The notes beneath the pieces were generated by a model, which was not told the origin of the DNA, did no database searches, and saw nothing but the letters and a program-made list of their open reading frames with translations. The position numbers were made by a program, and so were the translations under genes. Source: JAKALD01 sp963817785 (GTDB lineage: Bacteria; Pseudomonadota; Gammaproteobacteria; Burkholderiales; SG8-39). Taken from it: 64,000 nucleotides of DNA. Of this stretch, positions 26,704 through 34,184 are shown piece after piece; within the stretch, counting starts at the first letter, position 1; the number at the start of each line of letters is the position of its first letter. The DNA is taken from contig CAWFPL010000001.1 in assembly GCA_963817785.1 (NCBI GenBank), positions 1 through 64,000 of the forward strand. Reading direction: 5' to 3'.

Positions 26704-27405
26704 ATGAACGGCCACTCGGCCGGCCGCGCCCCCGCCGCCAGCTTGTCGTTGCGCCTTCGGCGCGCGACCCTGCAGGCGCGTTGGTTCAAGCCTGCGCTGC
26801 TCATCCTGGGTCTGGTGCCGCTGACATCATTGGTCTGGAGGGCCGTGGCGCTGCAACTCGGGCCCAACCCCGAGCAGACGCTGATCTGGACCACCGGGCT
26901 GTGGGCGCTGCGCTTTCTGCTTTTCACTCTGGCCGTCACGCCACTGCGCCGGCTCACGGGCTGGGCCGAGCTGGCGCGCTTGCGGCGCATGCTGGGGCTG
27001 TTTGCCTTCAGCTATGGCGCGCTGCATTTCACCTGCTACCTCTGGCTGGTGAACGATTTCAACCTGGACTCAGTGCTGAAGAGCGTGGTCAAGCATCCGT
27101 TCGTGCTCGCGGGCATGACGGCGCTCCTGCTGATGCTGCCGCTTGCCGCCACCTCGACCAACGCCATGGTCAAGCGCCTGGGGGCGGCGCGCTGGCAGGC
27201 CCTTCACAAGCTGGTGTACGTCGTGGCGGTGGTGGCGGTGTTCCACTTCTGGTGGTTCAAGCTGGCCAAAAACGACACTGCCGATCCGAAGCTGTACGCC
27301 CTCCTGTTCGGGATCCTGCTGGCGTACCGCGTGGCCAAGGCCTGGCAGGCGCGCCGAAGGCAGCCTGACCGCGCGCCGGCCGCTCACGCACGCCGGATGA
27401 CGTAG
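26704..27405 (+). CDS. msrQ: Haem-binding membrane subunit MsrQ (YedZ)
   Basis: A 233-residue inner-membrane protein of the ferric-reductase-like family with about six helices. It passes electrons from the quinone pool or a flavin reductase to MsrP. Conserved histidines sit in YGALHFTCYLW near residue 105 and in WQALHKLVYVVAVVAVFHFWW near 165-185. The ATG was chosen; an in-frame GTG seven codons earlier is possible. Its 3' end overlaps the convergent NYN-domain gene by 22 bases. Confidence 0.94.
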   Translation: MNGHSAGRAPAASLSLRLRRATLQARWFKPALLILGLVPLTSLVWRAVALQLGPNPEQTLIWTTGLWALRFLLFTLAVTPLRRLTGWAELARLRRMLGLFAFSYGALHFTCYLWLVNDFNLDSVLKSVVKHPFVLAGMTALLLMLPLAATSTNAMVKRLGAARWQALHKLVYVVAVVAVFHFWWFKLAKNDTADPKLYALLFGILLAYRVAKAWQARRRQPDRAPAAHARRMT

Positions 27406-28190
27406 CCGCCCGACTTTTCGTCGCGCTCGAGTGTCACCAGCTTGCGCTTCTCCGCCTCCTCGAGCAGATCGGAGAACGCGCGAAAGCCGAAATAGGACTC
27501 GCTGAAGCCGGGCTTCCTGCGCTTGAGGGTCTGCTTGACCATCGAGCCCCAGATCTTCTCCCCCTCGCCGCGCTCGGCGATCAGCGCGTCGACGGTCTCG
27601 AGCAGCAGGTCCATCGCTTCCTGCTGCTTCTCGTCGGCCCCCGAAGGCTCCTTGGCGGTGGTCGCGGGACGCGCTTCCTTTCGCTTGCGCGCCGCGCGCC
27701 GTTTCACTTCCTCCTCGCGCACGAGGTCGTCGTAATAGATGAATTCGTCGCAGTTTGCGATCAACAGGTCGGAGGTCGAGTTCTTCACCCCGACGCCGAT
27801 CACCGTTTTCGCGTTCTCGCGCAGCTTCGACACCAGCGGCGAGAAGTCCGAGTCGCCGCTGATGATCACGAACGTGTCGACGTGCAACTTGGTGTAGCAC
27901 AGGTCCAGCGCATCCACCACCATGCGGATGTCGGCCGAGTTCTTGCCCGACTGTCGCACGTGCGGGATCTCGATCAGCTCGAACGCGGCGCCGTGCATCG
28001 CGGCCTTGAATTCCTTGTAGCGCTCCCAGTCGCAGTACGCCTTCTTGACGACGATGCTGCCCTTGAGCAGCAGCCGCTCGAGCACGCGCTGCATATCGAA
28101 TTGCGCGTACTTAGCGTCCCGCACCCCGAGCGCGATGTTCTCGAAGTCGCAGAACAGCGCCATGTTGCGGGTTTCCTGGCTGGCGGGCAT
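27384..28190 (-). CDS. NYN-domain (LabA/DUF88) putative RNase with C-terminal OST-HTH-like domain
   Basis: A 268-residue protein. The N-terminal NYN domain (PIN-like nuclease fold) keeps the acidic residues in FCDFENIAL, SADIRMVVDALDL and IISGDSDFSPLV. After a basic, charged linker (about 150-190) comes a C-terminal domain of about 75 residues ending RKLVTLERDEKSGGYVI, which resembles the OST-HTH/LOTUS RNA-binding fold. A role in RNA cleavage or turnover is inferred from the folds. The second ATG was preferred because GGAG lies six bases before it; an ATG four codons earlier is the alternative. Convergent with and overlapping msrQ. Confidence 0.85.
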   Translation of the reverse strand: MPASQETRNMALFCDFENIALGVRDAKYAQFDMQRVLERLLLKGSIVVKKAYCDWERYKEFKAAMHGAAFELIEIPHVRQSGKNSADIRMVVDALDLCYTKLHVDTFVIISGDSDFSPLVSKLRENAKTVIGVGVKNSTSDLLIANCDEFIYYDDLVREEEVKRRAARKRKEARPATTAKEPSGADEKQQEAMDLLLETVDALIAERGEGEKIWGSMVKQTLKRRKPGFSESYFGFRAFSDLLEEAEKRKLVTLERDEKSGGYVIRRA

Positions 28191-28235
28191 GGCGGTCTCC
28201 ATGTTTCGGCCGATGCTACCAGAAGCCCGCGAGGG

Positions 28236-31200
28236 CTATCGGTCCGCGTGCGGCGCCTGGGGGCCCTGCTGCCCAGCGCCGCCCAGCGCCGGCACCGCGT
28301 GCGCGCGCCGCCCTCCGAGCCACGCCTGCACGCGCTCGAAATAAATGTAGATCACCGGCGTGATGTACAGGGTGAGCAACTGAGACAGGAGCAGGCCGCC
28401 GACTACGGACAGCCCGAGCGGACGGCGCGCCTCGCCGCCCACCCCGAAGGCGAGCGCGATCGGCAGGCTTCCCATGAGCGCCGCCATGGTGGTCATCATG
28501 ATCGGACGGAAGCGAACCATGCAGGCCTCGAAGATCGCGTCGCGCGGCGTCTTGCCTTCCTTGCGTTGCGCCTCGATGGCGAAGTCGATCATCATGATCG
28601 CGTTCTTCTTCACGATGCCCACCAGCATGATCATGCCGACGAACGCGTACAGGTTGAGATCGATGCCGAAGGCGAGCAGCGTGAGCAACGCGCCCAGTGC
28701 CGCAGTCGGCAGGCCCGAGAGGATGGTGAGCGGGTGGATGAAACTCTCGTACAGGATGCCGAGCACCAGATAGATGACCACGATCGCGAGCAGCAGGAGA
28801 ATGCCCATTCCCTGCAGGGAGTCCTCGAAGGCCTGCGCCGTGCCCGAGAAGCTGGCGGAGAGCGTGGGCGGCACGCGCAGCTCGCGCATTGTCGAGCGGA
28901 TGGTGTCGACGGCCTGCGACAGCGACACGCCGGACCGGAGATCAAAGGAAAAAGTGACCGAGGGAAGCTGTCCCTGATGACTCACCGTCAATGGGCCGAC
29001 GCCGTAGGAGAGCTTCGCCACGGCGCTCAGCGGCACCAGCGCGCCGCTCGAGGAGCGCACGTACAGCATCGGCAGCGCCGCGGGCCCGGTCTGGTAGCGC
29101 GGCTCAACCTCGAGGATCACCCAGAACTGGTCCGTTGCGGTGTAGATGGTCGACACCTGTTGCGAGCCGTATGCCGCGCCGAGCGCGGTCTCGATCTGTT
29201 GCGGCGAGACCCCCAGCGCCGCCGCCTTCTCGCGGTCCATCTCGACCAGCACCTGGGGCTGGCGGATCTGCAGGTCGCTCGACACGTCGATCAGCTGCGG
29301 TATCGCCTTGAGCTTGTCCTCGATGATCGGCACCCAGTGGTACAGCTCGTCGGTGCTGGCGCCGCGCAGCGTGTACTGGTACGGGCTGTTGGTGAGCAGC
29401 CCGATGCGGATCACGGGGATGTTCTGCAGGAATGCCTTGATGCCGAGCAGGTGGGCGAGCTGCGGGCGCAGCTCGCGGATCACCTCGTCGGCCGAGACGC
29501 GCTCGGAGCGCGGCTTGAGCGTGATGAACATGCGCCCGCGATTGAGGGAGGGGTTGAAGCCGCTCGCCCCGATGAAGGACATCACGCCCTCGACGTTCGG
29601 GTTGCGACGCACGATTTCGGCCGCCTGCTGCTGCAGCTTCGCCATGGCGTCGAACGAGATGTCCTGCGGCGCCTCGGTGAAGCAGAAGATCTGGCCCGTG
29701 TCGTCGGCGGGCAGGAACCCCTTGGGCACGTGCACGAACAGGTACGCGGTGGCGAACGTGATTGCGACGAACAGCAGCATGACCCAGCGCGCGTGGCGCA
29801 GCGCGAGCTCGAGCGTCGCCCGGTAGGCGTTGCGCAGCGCCTCGAAGCCGCGCTCGGAGAGCTGGTAGAGCCGGCCGTGCACCACGCCGTGCTGCGGCCG
29901 CAGGATGCGGCTGCACATCATCGGCGTCAGCGTGAGCGACACGAAGCCCGAGATCAGCACCGCGGTGATGATCGTCACCGCGAACTCGTGCAGCAGGCGA
30001 CCGACGATGCCGCCCATGAAGAACACCGGGATGAACACGGCGGCAAGCGACAGGGTCATCGACAAAATGGTGAAGGAGATTTCCCTCGAGGCGTCGAGCG
30101 TGGCCTGCAGCGCGTCCTTGCCGGCCTCCATGTGGCGCGAGATGTTCTCCAGCATCACGATCGCATCGTCCACCACGAAGCCGACGCACAGCGTGAGCGC
30201 CATCAGCGAAATGTTGTCCAGGCTGTAGCCGAGCACGTACATGACCGCGAACGTGCCGACGATCGACATCGGCAGCGCAACGCTCGGAATGGCGGTGGCC
30301 GACAGGTTGCGCAGGAACAAGAAGATCACCATGACCACCAGCGCGAGGGCCACCAGCAGCGTGAACTGCACCTCGTCGACCGACTGCCGGATGGTGATGG
30401 AACGGTCATACAGAACCTGCATCTTGATGCCGGCGGGCACTTCCGTGCGGAAGGTCGGAAGCAGCCTGCGCACCGCGTCGACCACGTCGATCGTGTTGGT
30501 GCCCGGCTGGCGGAAGATGGCGAGGATGATGCCGGGCTTGTTGTTGAACCAGGCGGCAACCTTGTCCGACTGCACGCCATCGATGACGCGCCCGAGCTGG
30601 TTGAGGCGCACCGGCGAGCCATTGCGGTAGGCGACGATGATCCGACCGTATGCGGCGGCGTCGAACAGCTGGCCGTTCGCCTGAACCGCGAACAGCCGGT
30701 TCTTGCCGTACAGCGTGCCGGTGGGCAGGTTCACGTTCGCCTGCGCGATCGCCTGCTGCAGCTCGTCGATGCCGATGCCGCGCGCGGCGAGCGCGTTCGG
30801 ATCGACCTGGACGCGCACCGCGTACTTCTGCTCCCCGAACACCTGGACCTGGGCCACGCCGCTGATGGTCGAGATGCGCTGAGCGAGGAAGGTCTCGGCG
30901 TATTCGTCGACCGTTGAAATTGGCAGCGTGTCGGAGCTGAGCGCCAGGTAGAAAACCGCGAAGTCCCCGGGGTTGATCTTGCGGAACGACGGCGGCGCGG
31001 GCATGGCGGCGGGCAGCTGGCGCGCGGTCGCGGCGATGGCTGAATTGACGTCCTGCGCGGCCGCATCGATGTTGCGGTCGAGCGCGAACTGCAGCGTGAT
31101 CTGGGTCGTGCCCACGCCGCTCACCGAGTACATCGAGTCGATCCCGGCGATGGTCGAGAACTGCTTTTCGAGCGGCGTCGCCACCGCCGAGGCCATGGTC

Positions 31201-31370
31201 TCCGGGCTCGCCCCCGGCAGCTCTGCGGTGACCTGGATCGTGGGGTAATCGACGTTCGGCAGCGAGCTCACCGGCAGCAGCCGATAGCCCACGATGCCGA
31301 ACATCAGGATCCCGGCCATGACCAGCACGGTCATCACCGGGCGCCGGACGAACAGCTCCGAAAGGTTCAC
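28236..31370 (-). CDS. RND multidrug efflux permease (MdtB/MdtC-like)
   Basis: A 1044-residue inner-membrane proton-driven pump of the AcrB/HAE1 family, closest in feel to MdtB/MdtC and MuxB/MuxC. The start LSELFVRRPVMTVLVMAGIL, the proton-relay aspartates in CVGFVVDDAIVMLENI near residue 405, and the second-half repeat (GILYESFIHPLTILSGLPTA; GIVKKNAIMMIDFAIEAQ) are all present. The GTG start overlaps the stop of the membrane fusion protein gene. Only one permease gene and no outer-membrane channel gene are nearby, so it would need a channel encoded elsewhere. The substrate is unknown. Confidence 0.93.
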   Translation of the reverse strand: MNLSELFVRRPVMTVLVMAGILMFGIVGYRLLPVSSLPNVDYPTIQVTAELPGASPETMASAVATPLEKQFSTIAGIDSMYSVSGVGTTQITLQFALDRNIDAAAQDVNSAIAATARQLPAAMPAPPSFRKINPGDFAVFYLALSSDTLPISTVDEYAETFLAQRISTISGVAQVQVFGEQKYAVRVQVDPNALAARGIGIDELQQAIAQANVNLPTGTLYGKNRLFAVQANGQLFDAAAYGRIIVAYRNGSPVRLNQLGRVIDGVQSDKVAAWFNNKPGIILAIFRQPGTNTIDVVDAVRRLLPTFRTEVPAGIKMQVLYDRSITIRQSVDEVQFTLLVALALVVMVIFLFLRNLSATAIPSVALPMSIVGTFAVMYVLGYSLDNISLMALTLCVGFVVDDAIVMLENISRHMEAGKDALQATLDASREISFTILSMTLSLAAVFIPVFFMGGIVGRLLHEFAVTIITAVLISGFVSLTLTPMMCSRILRPQHGVVHGRLYQLSERGFEALRNAYRATLELALRHARWVMLLFVAITFATAYLFVHVPKGFLPADDTGQIFCFTEAPQDISFDAMAKLQQQAAEIVRRNPNVEGVMSFIGASGFNPSLNRGRMFITLKPRSERVSADEVIRELRPQLAHLLGIKAFLQNIPVIRIGLLTNSPYQYTLRGASTDELYHWVPIIEDKLKAIPQLIDVSSDLQIRQPQVLVEMDREKAAALGVSPQQIETALGAAYGSQQVSTIYTATDQFWVILEVEPRYQTGPAALPMLYVRSSSGALVPLSAVAKLSYGVGPLTVSHQGQLPSVTFSFDLRSGVSLSQAVDTIRSTMRELRVPPTLSASFSGTAQAFEDSLQGMGILLLLAIVVIYLVLGILYESFIHPLTILSGLPTAALGALLTLLAFGIDLNLYAFVGMIMLVGIVKKNAIMMIDFAIEAQRKEGKTPRDAIFEACMVRFRPIMMTTMAALMGSLPIALAFGVGGEARRPLGLSVVGGLLLSQLLTLYITPVIYIYFERVQAWLGGRRAHAVPALGGAGQQGPQAPHADR

Positions 31371-32536
31371 GAGGCGCCCGGCCGGACGACCACCTTCACG
31401 CCCGGCGCCAGCCGCAGCTGGCCGCGGGTGACGACCTTCTCGCCCTTGGCGAGACCTTCGGCCACGACAGCGAGGTCGCCTTCGGTGCGCGCGATCGCCA
31501 CTTTACGCACTTCGGTGGTCGCATCCGGCTTGAGCACGAACACGAATTCGCCTTGCGGCCCGGTCTGGACCGCCAGCGCGGGCACGACGAGCGCGCCGCT
31601 CTGGTCGTAGAGCTTGAGGCTCACGTTGACGAACTGCCCCGGCCAGAGCGCCAGATCGCGGTTGTCGAACTGGGCGCGCAGCTTGATGGTGCCGGTGCTC
31701 TGGTCGACCGCGTTGTCGACGAACACCAGCTTGCCGGTCTGGCGCGGCGCGTGCCCCGCATCGGGCGACGTGACTGTGACTGCGAGCGGCCCGCCCGCCA
31801 TGTGGCGGCGGATCTCGGCGAGCCGCTGCTCCGGGACCGCGAACGTGACGTAGACGGGCTGAACCTGGTTGATCACCACCAGCGGATTGGTGTCGTTCGC
31901 CTTTACCATGTTGCCGAGCTGCAGCATGACGCGCCCGACGTAGCCGTCGATCGGCGAGCGAATGGTGCAGTACTGCAAGTTCAGGCGCGCGGTTTCAACC
32001 GCGGCTTCGCTCGCCTTGAGTGAGGCCGTCGCGGTTTCGGCATTGGTCCGGTACTGGGCATAGGCGTCCTGGGAGACGAAATTCTTGTGCAGCAGTTCCG
32101 CGTAGCGGCGCTGCTGCATGTCTGCGTGGTCGAGGTTCGCGCGGTCGCGCGCCAGGTTCGCTTCCGCCTGGTGCAGCGCGGCATCGAACGGGCGCGGGTC
32201 GAGCCGGAACAGTACCTCGCCCTTGCGCACCGCCTGTCCTTCGCGGAAGTTGACCGCGACGATCTGACCGTCGACGCGCGCCTTCAGGGCGACCGTGTTG
32301 TAGGCATCCACGTTGCCAATCGCCGTCAGGCGCACCGGCATCGTGCGCTGCTCGACGGCGGCCACCGACACCGGCACCGCCGCCGGCTGCGCTGCGCCCT
32401 TACGCTCCTTGGCGCGCAGCCCGGCCGGGAGGTATGCCGCGAGGGCGCCGGCCAGCAGCACGGCGGTGAGCGCTGCACCCAAGGCCAGCCGTTTGCCGTG
32501 TCGCGGTGTAGCCGTCAGGGAAGAGTCGTCACGCAT
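31367..32536 (-). CDS. RND efflux membrane fusion (periplasmic adaptor) protein
   Basis: A 389-residue adaptor of the HlyD/AcrA family that links the pump to an outer-membrane channel. It has one N-terminal membrane segment (LALGAALTAVLLAGALAAYL), a lipoyl-type half motif (KARVDGQIVAVNFREGQAV), a helical hairpin (about residues 105-175) and the second half motif (RSPIDGYVGRVM). It resembles MdtA. The ATG is preceded by an in-frame GTG; either could serve. It is upstream of and overlaps the permease gene, so the two form one operon. Confidence 0.92.
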   Translation of the reverse strand: MRDDSSLTATPRHGKRLALGAALTAVLLAGALAAYLPAGLRAKERKGAAQPAAVPVSVAAVEQRTMPVRLTAIGNVDAYNTVALKARVDGQIVAVNFREGQAVRKGEVLFRLDPRPFDAALHQAEANLARDRANLDHADMQQRRYAELLHKNFVSQDAYAQYRTNAETATASLKASEAAVETARLNLQYCTIRSPIDGYVGRVMLQLGNMVKANDTNPLVVINQVQPVYVTFAVPEQRLAEIRRHMAGGPLAVTVTSPDAGHAPRQTGKLVFVDNAVDQSTGTIKLRAQFDNRDLALWPGQFVNVSLKLYDQSGALVVPALAVQTGPQGEFVFVLKPDATTEVRKVAIARTEGDLAVVAEGLAKGEKVVTRGQLRLAPGVKVVVRPGAS

Positions 32537-32563
32537 CACTGCTCCGCCCGCGGGGCGCCATAC

Positions 32564-33811
32564 TTAGATCAAGTGGCGTTCGAGGGCAAGCAACTGCGCG
32601 ACGGTTTCGCGCTCGCGCACCACGCGCGCCGAAGCGCCCTCGACCAGCACCTCGGCGACGCGCGGGCGCGAGTTGTAGTTCGAGCTCATCGTCATGCCAT
32701 AGGCGCCGGCCGACATGACTGCGAGCAAGTCGCCCGCTTCCGCCGCCAGCCGCCGCTCCTTGGCAAGAAAGTCGCCGCTTTCGCACACCGGCCCGACCAC
32801 GTCGTAGATTGCTTGCGCGACCCCGGGCGGCGCCTCGCGCACCGGCCGCACCTCGTGCCAGGCATCGTAGAGCGCGGGCCGCAGCAGATCGTTCATGGCC
32901 GCGTCGACGACGAGGAAATTCCTCGCCTGCCCCGGCTTGACGTATTCCACGCGGGTGAGCAGCACGCCCGCGTTGCCCACGATCGATCGGCCCGGGTCGA
33001 CCAGCAGCGTTTCCCTGCGACCGGCGAGTACGCCGAGCACCCCGTCCAGGAACGCGGAGACCGGCTCCGGCGATTCGTCCTTGTAGCGGATGCCGAAGCC
33101 CCCTCCGAGATCGATGTGCCTGAGTACGATCCCCGAGCGCTCGATCCGTTGCACCAAGGACAGCAGGCGAGCGGCTGCATCGACGTACGGCGCGGCGCGC
33201 GTGAGCTGGGAGCCGATGTGGCAGCCGATGCCCACCAGCTGCACGTGCGCCAGACCCGCCGCCTCGCGGTACAGGCGCTCAGCCTCGGCATGCGCGATGC
33301 CGAACTTGCTTTGCTTGAGGCCGGTCGAGATGTAGGGGTGCGTCCTCGCATCGACGTCGGGGTTGACCCGAAACGCCACAGGTGCGCGCTTGCCGATCCG
33401 GCCCGCGACCTCGTTTACCCGGGCCAGCTCGGCCTCGGACTCGAGGTTGAGGCACAGGATGCCCGCCGCGAGCGCGCGCTCGATTTCGTCCGCGGTCTTG
33501 CCCACGCCGGAGAACACGACCTTGCGCGGATCGGCGCCGGCGGCGAGCACGCGCGCGAGCTCGCCGCCCGAGACGATGTCGAATCCGGCGCCGAGCCGTG
33601 CCATGAGCGCGAGCACGGCGAGGTTCGAGTTGGCCTTGACCGAATAGCACACTACGGCGTCCCGCCCGGCGAGCGCGCGCACGAACTCTCCGTAGGCTGC
33701 TTCGATGGCGGCGCGCGAGTATACGTAGCAGGGCGTGCCAAAGCGCTGCGCGATGTGCTCGAGGGGAACGTCCTCGGCGCACAGCGCGCCCTCGCGGTAG
33801 GCGAAACTCAT
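32564..33811 (-). CDS. lysA: Diaminopimelate decarboxylase
   Basis: A 415-residue PLP enzyme (fold type III) that converts meso-diaminopimelate to lysine. The cofactor lysine is in VCYSVKANSNLAVL near residue 58, the glycine-rich phosphate loop in HIDLGGGFGIRY near 235, and the C-terminal catalytic cysteine segment in GPVCESGDF near 345. It follows lptM on the same strand with a 9-base gap, the standard betaproteobacterial pair. Confidence 0.96.
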   Translation of the reverse strand: MSFAYREGALCAEDVPLEHIAQRFGTPCYVYSRAAIEAAYGEFVRALAGRDAVVCYSVKANSNLAVLALMARLGAGFDIVSGGELARVLAAGADPRKVVFSGVGKTADEIERALAAGILCLNLESEAELARVNEVAGRIGKRAPVAFRVNPDVDARTHPYISTGLKQSKFGIAHAEAERLYREAAGLAHVQLVGIGCHIGSQLTRAAPYVDAAARLLSLVQRIERSGIVLRHIDLGGGFGIRYKDESPEPVSAFLDGVLGVLAGRRETLLVDPGRSIVGNAGVLLTRVEYVKPGQARNFLVVDAAMNDLLRPALYDAWHEVRPVREAPPGVAQAIYDVVGPVCESGDFLAKERRLAAEAGDLLAVMSAGAYGMTMSSNYNSRPRVAEVLVEGASARVVRERETVAQLLALERHLI

Positions 33812-33820
33812 GGGCGCGGC

Positions 33821-34003
33821 CTACTTATTGGTCGTGGCGCCGTCCTCACCCGTGTCTTGCGGATAGGGAACCGGCTGGTAGGGCGCCGGTTTCGCGGGCT
33901 TCACGTTGGGCGGAGGGTTGCGGCGCAGGTACAGCGGACCGCGCTGCCCGCAGCCCGCGGCGAACAGCGCGGCGGCGACGGCAAGAGCGATGCGGGCACG
34001 CAT
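33821..34003 (-). CDS. lptM: LPS translocon maturation chaperone LptM / small lipoprotein
   Basis: A 60-residue lipoprotein. The lipobox AAGC ends a short signal peptide at about residue 18, and the mature protein starts CGQRGPLYL, the hallmark of LptM (YifL), which in E. coli helps assemble the LptDE lipopolysaccharide translocon. The rest is proline-rich and low in complexity. It sits directly before lysA as in related genomes. Confidence 0.9.
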   Translation of the reverse strand: MRARIALAVAAALFAAGCGQRGPLYLRRNPPPNVKPAKPAPYQPVPYPQDTGEDGATTNK

Positions 34004-34076
34004 GGGATCACGACAGGTAGAGTCGAAATCTTAGCACGGGGGATGGGCGCGCCTTGGCACAGCAACTGCGCGAAGC

Positions 34077-34169
34077 GGCGTGCTCGAGGTCGCGCTCGAC
34101 GATGGCAGCGAGTTGTTCGCAGCACTGTCGAAGTGGATGTCGGCGCAGGCAGGAATACCGGTGCTCCTG
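34077..34169 (+). pseudogene. cyaY: Decayed frataxin-like gene relic (cyaY)
   Basis: In the 181-bp gap between lptM and mrcA, one plus-strand frame reads GVLEVALDDGS and continues directly ELFAALSKWMSAQAGIPVLL. The first part resembles the CyaY strand segment (xVLxxxFxxGSK) and the second its C-terminus (TEFFxALxxxxxQQAGxP); about 40 residues of the core that should lie between are missing. There is no good start codon and the frame has no end nearby. In related betaproteobacteria cyaY occupies exactly this position, on this strand. The function would be iron donation/regulation in Fe-S assembly, but this relic cannot fold as frataxin. Confidence 0.55.
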
Positions 34170-34184
34170 CGCCGCAAGTCGGCA

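Noticed and set aside
28236..32536. RND pump as a complete tripartite system
   Set aside because: No outer-membrane channel gene is found on either side (lysA upstream, NYN-domain gene downstream), so only the inner two parts are called.
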